A stretch of 64,000 nt of DNA from assembly GCF_001680005.1 (NCBI RefSeq), contig NC_033562.1:1426001-1490000 (forward strand), read 5' to 3'. The position numbers and the translations under genes are program-made. Of the stretch, positions 56,182 through 64,000 are shown in pieces. The notes under the pieces are model-generated. The model worked only from the letters and a program-made list of their open reading frames with translations, did no database searches and was not told the origin of the DNA. Position 1 is the stretch's first letter, and every line of letters starts with the position of its first letter. This stretch comes from Plasmodium coatneyi (Eukaryota > Apicomplexa > Aconoidasida > Haemosporida > Plasmodiidae).

Positions 56182-58514
56182 TGTGCGAGGCAAATGTGTG
56201 TACCGAGCGGTAATTATAAGTATAATAACAATACTAATCAGCGTGTAAGTAATTTACCAATGATACATTTGTGAAATGCTGAAAAAAATAAAAGATTGTG
56301 CAATGTGAGAAGATTTGAGGGTAGCGTGGAAACGTGGTTAATATTTTTTCAGCCGCGAATGCTACAATGTTATGCTGCACGGATTAAGGTTACCCACAGT
56401 ATAAGGTCCTTTTAACAAAGGGGTAAATAAAAACGGATTCTACGTCATAACACGGGCTACTTTTCCTTGTCCAGTTATGCTTTCTGTGTGCTAATTGGAG
56501 CATACCAAGGGAAACGAACAAAGGGGGCACGAAAAAAGACAGAATTTGCGGGGACACAAAAATTGTTTTTAATGAAGACAACGTGAGGAAGCACTACACA
56601 AGGTGTCACGTTTTGCGGAGTGTACATGGGCACAGTTACGTATGTATCTTTACATGTGCGTAAACAATATCCATGCGACGGGTTGGGATGAGTCTCTCCC
56701 GGGGGTATACCTCACCGAAGTAGCGTGACAGAAAAAGCGTGACCTATCAACTGGTAGACAGAAAAATTAACACATGTCACTTCCCCCTGTCCAACCGAAT
56801 TAATTAAGAGAAACTATGCCCCTTATGAGCCAAGATGTTCACTTTTCAGTTTAAAAAAAAATATATCCCCTAGTTTTTGCGAAACTACGCGAGGTGTATT
56901 ACATTAAAAAGGTAAATTTTGCATTTCTCCGTAACATTCGAAAGGCATATTTTGTTAAAAATATGAACGTTTGCACGAAGTTGCAAATTTCATTCTGATG
57001 TTTATTTTAATTTTTTCACTTGAAAAGTTTGTAAAATGTGTATAGTGTTACAATTGGGGATGGGAAAATGTTATGGCGATACCCCATCAATGCTCTGCGC
57101 ATAAGAAGAGCGGTGTAAAGATGGGTAGACTTCTAACCGGAACTGTGTGCTCGTGTTATGCGGCCATTACTGTGGACCACTTGGTGGCCCTTACGGTTGA
57201 AGCAACCCAAATGAACGTCCTTTTTGCGCCACAAATAAGGGGCTGAGAAAAATGCCAGTATGAAGGCGAGTTTTTCTTCCTTTTTAAATAAAAAAAGGGG
57301 TGACATATATGGCTATCAATTTGTGTCGGATAAGACCCTCTAAGGGTGAAAGGGTACCACACCTTTAACACACGTAGTGTGCATTGCCACACTAGATATA
57401 ATTAAAAAACGAAGTGCTAAAAATAGGACCATTCTTGGCACCCGTTTGTGCGGGAAACTGCGGAACTGAGAAAATAATCATTTCAGCATTATATCCTTTG
57501 CGCTGTGATAAAATATGTGCCAAAAGAGGGAGAAAGCTTCTTTTCGTTCTTATTAAAGTATTCCTTTACCCCACGGGGGGGAATTAAACAAAAAAAAATA
57601 AAAATAAAATAATAAAGAAAAATCCTTTTTCGCGCTGAAGCAGTCTCGCAAAGTAGCAAACACGCAGGTATATATGCATGGACGAAAAAACAAAACTCCG
57701 TAAAACTGAGCTAAGCTGTGTTCATACGTTAGGGCGCGCAAAGGGCCCTTCTTGAGGTGCCCCACTTGAAAAAACTTTCATTGTGTAACTATTTGTGGCA
57801 CAGGAACGGGGGAAAACAGAAAATAAAAAAAGCATGCTCGCCATTTCTAGGAGCAAAAAGGTAAAAAATGAAGGCATAAAAAACAAGTGAACCGAAACGG
57901 AAGTGAGCAGTAAAATCGGTATTTTTTTTAGCTTCTCCATTTTTTCCCTTGTGAAAATAAGAATACACACAGAGCGTGAATAAAACAAAACATTTTATTG
58001 TTAACGCTTGTTAAGCTTGTAAAGTGGTTACGGTCGATCCAGGAAGTGCAAAGCCCCATGCAGTTTAGTTCTTTTTTTTAAAAGTATATTTTGCATGTGC
58101 GCTTCTTTCATGTATTTCCCTGAATAAATAGGCATTTCTTTCGTACATTTTACATATATACAATATAATGTGCCATTCTGCCCTTATTTGTTGAGTAAAC
58201 ACATCCCCAAACGTATGCATTAACAAGATTGAGGAATAAAGGACCTTACGAGAAAGTGGGCGGAAGTTTCACATGAGTGTTTTTCCCCCCAAATAGTTGC
58301 CACTATAATGAGTTCGTAAGAAACATTACCCGTATGTACGTTCATATCGAAGCATAGGAGTATAAACGTACGCACAGGGGTATATACGCATGTACATATA
58401 TACTTGTGTATGTATATATTTGTACGTACATACACATATATGTATGTGCCTGCCTAGGTGCCCGCTTGCTCAGCACAGTAAGGTATAAAATCTCAAAACG
58501 GTTGTTCAGAAAAA

Positions 58515-59374
58515 ATGCACAAAATATGGTGTTTGCTCTTCTTCGCCTTTGAGTTTGCTTATTCACGCCGAGCTTTCATTAATGTCCACAAGAATAATAT
58601 TATTAACAACAAACTGGGGGTCAATAACACGTACAACAAGAATGCGCTATATGGGAGTTCCTCCAAGGTTCCCATTTCGCAGGTAAAAATGGGGAGGAGC
58701 GCTTTTACGTGGTTTCAGCGTCAGTCCTGCACGTTGCGCTATCACTCTATATTCCATTTCGTCGCCTTTGCGTAACTGTTGTACTGTTAACTCGTTTTTT
58801 GCTACGATGAGCAGTAGCTTTACTACACCATTTTGTGTTTTGTTTGTCTCGACCGTGTTGTACCCCTCTTTAGCGCATGTTTTCCCCCCATTTTAGTATG
58901 CACGTCTTTGTTCTCCTGTTTTTTATTTCCCTCGTTCATTTTTTCGTCACTCTATTTCACCCATAACTTGTGCAGGCCATTACGAAGAAGCAGATAATTG
59001 AGGAAGTCTCCATGGAAACGAAGGAAAGCAAAAAGACAGTGGAGAAAATTATGAACGGAATATTTGACAACATATACAAACATTTGGAAAATAACGAAAA
59101 AATTTATATTCACAAATTTGGAATGTATTATAACATTTTTAGAAAAAAAAGGTGCATTAAAAATATGCGAACAAAGGAAGACATTCATATAGAAAGTAGC
59201 CACATGCCGCATTTTAAGTTCTCCAAAATATTTAGGGACCTCATAAAGGTGAACGTGAAGGCGAAAAAAGGCGACGAGGAGGATGACGAAAATGACATGA
59301 ATGAAGAAAACATGAACATGGGAAACATTAACGAGAGTTTCAATGAGAATGTGAATGAGAAGTTGATTTATTGA
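58515..59374 (+). CDS. HU: Bacterial-type histone-like protein HU, apicoplast-targeted
   Basis: HU compacts the apicoplast genome. Exon 1 is 58515-58682 (56 codons) and exon 2 is 58976-59374, joined in phase 0 across a 293-nt intron (GTAAAA...TGCAG), giving 188 residues. Exon 1 is a bipartite leader: signal peptide MHKIWCLLFFAFEFAYS, then an Asn/Lys-rich transit peptide with no acidic residues. Exon 2 is the HU fold. A two-helix N-terminus (ITKKQIIEEVSMETKESKKTV, then VEKIMNGIFDNIYKHLENNEKIYI) leads into HKFGMYYNI, where bacterial HU has G-F-G-T-F. A short DNA-binding arm follows (KRCIKNMRTKEDIHI...MPHF) and closes with FKFSKIFRDLIK. The last ~35 residues form a Met/Asn/Glu-rich acidic tail that bacterial HU lacks. 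The plastid location is inferred from the leader and from published work on Plasmodium HU. It lies divergently from RPA1 and convergently with the USP gene. Confidence 0.93.
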
Positions 59375-60325
59375 GCTGGCGGGGGTTAATCGAAATGGAG
59401 AAACGGGAAAAAGGGTGACGCGTTTCCCACACAACTCTCAATCAGATTGTGAACTTTTTTTTTTTATTTTCACAAATTGCCCCCCTTTCCTTCATATCAG
59501 TGAAGTTATTTTTTCCAAGTTATTCCAAGCAGGAAGACGTACGACTTTGTGCATTTTTTTAACGTGCATGTATTAATGATAGTTGCTTTTTGCCGAAAAG
59601 CAAGTTGTCTTTCCCCTTATTTTTTCAAGTTAAGCATTGCAGCGGCAGGGCAGGGCAGTGCAGAGTCACATTATTGTGCTTTGCTGCATTGCGTGGTCCC
59701 TTTGCGATGTTTTTTTCAAAATGCGCTAGTGCATTTTTTTTTTTCCTCAGTGACGTATCCCTCTTTTTCACATATATTTTTTTTTTTAAAGTCTACAACA
59801 AAGTTGCCATTTTTAGAAGAACACTTTTTCAGTACTTCATATTTGGCACAATCAATCCTTGGTCTCCCTTTGCACACACACAACCCATCATGGGTCATCG
59901 AAAATGGTTGTTAAGGGAAGGATTCAAATAAAGTTATAAAAAAAAAGTTGAACATACGGTTTGCGTGAAATACCTTGAAATGTAAATTTAAAATAAAGGG
60001 GGTTAAAAGGTGTCATAAGACAGGTGGGGAGAGGAACGTAAAACAACTGTGCGTTTTATAAACAGAAAAAGGGGAAAAAATTAAATAAAACGACGCCGTG
60101 GGCGGTGTGTTCTGTGGGGGCATTAAAACGGTAGAGCGGTGATGTAAATGCGCCGCTGAGGCGTGGTTGCACTGCTTCGTAGAAACGGAGCCGGCTAACC
60201 ACAGAACTATATAAAAAAAAACACACACACACAAACAACACAACACAACAATGTTCATAGCATAAAAAACAAGGAACACTGGGAAGGTGAAATTTTCTTA
60301 ACGGAGTAACGGGTTAACCCCTCAC
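59375..60325. other. Convergent intergenic region, HU / USP
   Basis: Contains the 3' flanks of both genes. There are T runs near 59457-59466 and 59738-59747 and an AC-rich microsatellite at about 60219-60250. Open frames at 59549-59931 are driven by the T runs. No further gene is seen. Confidence 0.55.
60219..60250. repeat. (AC)n / (AACAC)n microsatellite
   Basis: A short run of AC dinucleotides passes into ACAACACAAC repeats. Confidence 0.8.
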
Positions 60326-63300
60326 TTAATTAACGGCTTCGTAGAACAGGCAATAGGCTTTGGCAGACTCCACTTCCGAAACGTCCACGACGGTCACTAT
60401 GCTGTCATCGAACTTGTACCACTGAAAAAAGAAAAAAAAGGGGGGAGGGGGTGAAAAAACGGGAAAAGTTCAATTAGACATGTGTGCACATATATGTCTA
60501 ATGCAGGTAGATGGTGCATCGACACACACTTGTTGGCGCGCGTTTGACCAGCCAATCATACCACGGTGGCGCCATTGGAGTGTCTCCTCTTGGTGTAGCA
60601 GATGTAATGGCCGTAGTTGGAGTTCAACCCTCGATGAACTATAACGCCAAATAAGCTGTACTTCTTCGGGTTCTCAATGTATTGCCCATTCTTTTTCTTC
60701 AAAACGTTTTGTATAGTAAAATCATTCAGGTCGAATTTTATGGGGTTGTCAATTTTGGACCCATCTTCGAGCAAACGAATCAAATGAACGATGAGAACAT
60801 TGGGCTGTTTATACACACAAGAGTGTTTATACATTTTTTTGCATTTACATTTTTCGCAAGTAGAATTTACTTCCTCTTTTTTAAAATATTCCACCAAATT
60901 ATCATTTAAATTATTTTCTGCATTTTTTTTAAATACATTAACACTTAAGTTGTACACAGGTTGGTACACATAGTTCACATAGTTACATTGAGAGCACGTA
61001 ATTTTTTCTTCAATTAAACCTAAAAATAAATCTGAGATGATGGATTGTTCTTTCTTCAAGCAGTAATCAATTTTGTTATTTTTGTCCACCGTTTCATCAA
61101 CTACCTTCATCATATTATGAATAAAATCAAAAAGGAGGAGAAGAAATTCATGGCAATCTTGCTGTTCATTATATTCAAAGAGGTAAGAATATTTATCGTT
61201 CAGCAAATTTAGTAACTTATTAACGTTCAGAACTTTTCCTTTGTTGTGCATTTTACTTAGTTGAAATAATTTATGTGATAAAGTTAGTAAAAGACATTCA
61301 TCTTTTTTTTTATTATTATTTCCAAAGAGGTTAAATGGGATACTATTGGTGAAGAAATTTTTGTTAATAAATGAGGAGTTCATATTGTCTGTATCTTCAC
61401 TAGAAACGTTCATATTTTTATATTTCACGTTTACGTAATTTTGTAGCGTATATATTAATTTGAATTGAACGGATAGACATTGAAGAACTACATTTATGTA
61501 ACACGTCGCAGAGTAGTTGACAAGTCCAGCTGGTTGCTCTTTCGCCGTTATCATGCTGAGGCAGTTATTGTTGAATTCGCTTTCTCTTTTATGGTTACTG
61601 GATGCTATCATATTTTTTATTCGTTCCCTATCATTGTACATACTCCGGTTCGAAGAGGCATGGTTGCGAATGCTAAAATTGCTGCTAGCGTTGCTACTAC
61701 CATTACTGCTGTGGTTGTTGCTACTTCCGACGCTACTCCCGCTGCTACTTCCACGATAGCTACTACTGTTGCTGGAACAGCTACTATATCCCTTTAGCAT
61801 TAAATTGGCGGTGTTTAGCGTAGTATTTAACCTGTCTAGGACTTTGCATGAATTACCATCGGTTGGCTGTTTGTTTGTATTAAAATTCTTCTGATATTCT
61901 TCTTTCCTTTTAGTCCTTTTATCATCGGCAGTGGCACCATTCCTTTCCGTAGAAACTTTTTTGGGGATAGCCCCGTTGGCACCACTACTGCTGTCATTGC
62001 TGTCGTTACTACCAATACTGGCACGACTACACGTGCTACCCCTCCTCTGCTTATTTCCATCTTTACAAATTTGTCCCTTTTTTACATCCTCCTTTGGCTC
62101 ACCTTCACCTTTCGGTGAACTGGTTGCACTTTTAATACTGTTGTCCGTTGTGCCCTTCGATTCCGTCTCGGTGGTTGTTAGGTAACCATTGCTGGATGCG
62201 TCCTCCCCATTGTCAGCATTGTATTCTTCGCAAGACTTGTAAATTTCGTTCCCATTTGAGGAATGGTAACCTAAGGAGTTCTTTTTTGGAGGCGGGGTTA
62301 AAAGTGCTTTGCCAGAACTGATAGGCCGATTATTACTTGGGTTTCCACTTTTATTACTGCTGGCTTTACTTGCGTTGCTTTTTGTGTAGGTATAGTTGCC
62401 GCTTAGAATGCTGGGCGTGCCGATGTTCGCCTTGGGGCCGAAGTAGGAGGTGGCGTTGTCGGACTTGTTCTCCGTCTTCACATCTGTGCTGGTGGCCGTT
62501 TCCTCCGCATTTTCCTGGTTTTCCTCTTGCGGGTCTTCCTCCTGCGCGTTCTTCTTATTATTATTACTGTCATTGTTTTTTTTATTGTTATTGTTATTAT
62601 TACTGTTACTGTTGTTATTATTACTGTTATTGCTGTTATTGTTACTGCTATTGTTACTGTTATTGTTATTGTTGCCGTTTCCGTTGCTACTACCGCCATT
62701 TGCGTCACCACTACCACGGTTTCCGTTAGTATTTCCGCCATTTCCGTTACTACTGCCGTCTTTTCCATTACTGTTACCGCCTTCATTACCCACAGAGGCG
62801 CTCTTTACGTTGTCGCTTAGCTTTCTTGAGAGGCGCATGGGCGGCAACATCATGTGGCCAACTTCCACCTTCTCCGCAGATGTGGCCCCAGTTCGATTCG
62901 GACCAGAAGTCACACTGGAATTACTACCATTCTTTTCCTTCTCTGAAGGGGTCTCCTTTTTGGATAATTCACTGGGGTCACTTTTTGCATTGGCACCATA
63001 GACTTCGTGCACAATGGCACTGTCGCTGAAGGTGTCATTTTCATTTGAGTAAAATGAGTACACACTTTCATACGAATTTTTATTTTTCAAATCGATCATT
63101 TTGTTCATAATTCTTGGATTCGATTCATCATACTCGAGAAAAAAGGAAGAGCTATATTCCTTTTCCTTCAGACCGTAATGGAACAAGAACTCGTAATAGT
63201 TGTGTGCGCACTGTTTGGTGCGATGCTTTATAGCCGCTTCGCTGGCGGAAGCAATCTGACCATTAATCGGGGAAGATGGAGAGAAAAGATCACTTGGTGA

Positions 63301-64000
63301 CACTCCACCAAGAAGCGACTTCTGTGCATCTTCTAAACTGTTTCCCGAATGGGTAGTGTCGCTCCACAGCCCCTCTTTCGAATAATTAAACGTGGAAAAT
63401 AAATTATCCACATATTGGGGCTCCATCATATAGATAATATTTTTATTCATAAGATCAGAATTTGAAATGGGCACATAACGGTCATAAATATTGTTGCTAT
63501 TTCGTTTAATACAGGGTCCGCCTCTGAACAGGAAGTGTAAAAACCTCCACATGTACTGATTGGTGCATATATAATCTTTCCCCTCTTTTAAATTACTTTT
63601 CATGTGTTTTTTGTTCAGCATATATGGACTGATCGACTCGTTGTCTGACTCCTCTTCGTTATATAATTTATAGTTTGTGATGCATCCTGGGAATTCCCCA
63701 TTTGGAGTGAAGATAAAGGCCTTCAATTTGTTAAACCAATCGAGGTGTATATAATAGTGGTAGTCATTGGAGTCATTTGGGAATTTTATGTTAATATATT
63801 TCTGGTAAAAATATTGTTGCATTCTTTTCAGAAATGATAAATTTTTAGCTATGTCATCTAGCTCTTTGGTTTCTATGTTGTGGAAAAGTAACTGTAGAAT
63901 TTCTTCCCTTCTTTTGGTTGAGCTGTTGGAATTTTCTGAATGGGTATATATTTGGGAATGGTCACTTGGGGGAGGGCACAGATCATCATTTGTGGATACT
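60326..64000 (-). CDS. Ubiquitin carboxyl-terminal hydrolase, USP4/15-like (5' end outside window)
   Basis: This cysteine protease removes ubiquitin from proteins. On the minus strand the coding exon runs from the window edge (64000) to 60562. A 140-nt intron follows (GTATGA...TTTTTCAG), then the last exon 60421-60326, phase 0. The frame stays open past the ATG at 63822 to the edge (LQLLFHNIETKELDDIAKNL...), so the true start lies beyond the window. Near 63740-63500 is a DUSP-like domain (WFNKLKAFIF...FPGCITN, then YMWRFLHFLFRGGP). A long Ser/Asn/Gly-rich stretch separates it from the peptidase, which opens with GLVNYSATCYINVVLQCL. The catalytic Cys codon is at 61501-61503. The usual NLGNTC box reads NYSATC, with the cysteine kept. 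Zinc-type pairs CSQC and CEKC lie in the fingers. The His box is SNYGHYICYTK, and the last exon holds WYKFDDS with the third catalytic residue. It should be an active enzyme. Confidence 0.9.
61560..62830 (-). repeat. Asn/Ser/Gly low-complexity coding region of the USP gene
   Basis: The minus strand encodes runs of Asn, Ser and Gly, densest at 62560-62800 (NNNNSNN and NGNGG patterns) and again at 61660-61790 (SNGSSNASS patterns). On the plus strand the same DNA reads as TTATTG/TTACTG repeats that create a false Leu- or Val-rich frame. Confidence 0.85.

Larger units (their letters stand above)
55377..58514. other. 3.1-kb intergenic region between RPA1 and HU (divergent promoters)
   Basis: RPA1 and HU are transcribed away from each other, so both promoters should lie here. 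There are A/T runs at 55737-55745, 56038-56050 and 56160-56181 (A22), and TATA/TGTA-rich alternation at about 58390-58445, just upstream of HU. One small open frame near 55595-55711 is listed separately. Hydrophobic minus-strand frames at 57553-57988 are not convincing. No tRNA was recognised. Confidence 0.55.

Noticed and set aside
57553..57988. Two hydrophobic minus-strand frames (70 and 88 codons)
   Set aside because: Their hydrophobicity comes from A-rich plus-strand DNA read in reverse, and no neighbouring exon or signal supports them.
62437..63001. Plus-strand frames rich in Leu or Val with long periodic runs
   Set aside because: They are mirror images of the Asn/Ser/Gly codon repeats of the USP gene on the minus strand.

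Overview
The window is nuclear chromosomal DNA of a malaria parasite (Plasmodium). Supporting signs are RhopH3 and a CuTP-type copper ATPase, an apicoplast-type HU with a bipartite leader, long hydrophilic low-complexity inserts inside otherwise conserved enzymes, short introns with T-rich acceptors, and long poly(A)/poly(T) tracts between genes. Base composition is only moderately AT-rich, and codon use is mixed rather than extremely A/T-ending. That points to the P. vivax / P. cynomolgi / P. knowlesi clade rather than P. falciparum. Species cannot be fixed from the sequence alone. From memory, the gene order (USP, HU, RPA1 small form, copper ATPase, unknown protein, NUP100-like, mitochondrial carrier, dynein heavy chain, RhopH3) is that of the syntenic block on P. 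falciparum chromosome 9, so this looks like a conserved core region, not a subtelomere.

Layout. 293-1006 (-): small four-helix membrane protein. 1007-4303: long AT-rich intergenic stretch with a cluster of GTGCA motifs. 4304-8281 (+): RhopH3, modelled here with eight exons. 10001-27259 (+): intronless axonemal dynein heavy chain, closest by motif to the outer-arm gamma (DNAH5/8) class. 30236-33538 (+): mitoferrin-type mitochondrial carrier with a very large insert in its first repeat. 36196-42728 (+): FG-repeat nucleoporin, three exons. 44043-44867 (+): thioredoxin-fold protein with a displaced cysteine cluster and a probable mitochondrial leader. 46581-52744 (+): P1B copper ATPase with one apparent frameshift in a C7 run. 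53500-55376 (-): RPA1 small form with a 14-nt first coding exon. 58515-59374 (+): HU, two exons. 60326-64000 (-): USP4/15-like ubiquitin protease, cut by the window end.

There is no operon-like organisation. The genes serve unrelated cell functions: erythrocyte invasion and nutrient uptake (RhopH3), male-gamete flagellar motility (dynein), mitochondrial iron import (mitoferrin), nuclear transport (FG-Nup), copper handling (CuTP), nuclear DNA replication and repair (RPA1), apicoplast nucleoid (HU), and deubiquitination (USP). No CRISPR, mobile element, rRNA or convincing tRNA was seen. I found no wholly new multi-gene system. The most useful leads are gene-structure anomalies: a frameshift and alternative terminal exon in the copper ATPase, an in-frame stop-free intron and a possible extra exon in RhopH3, and the decayed thioredoxin and metal-binding domains.
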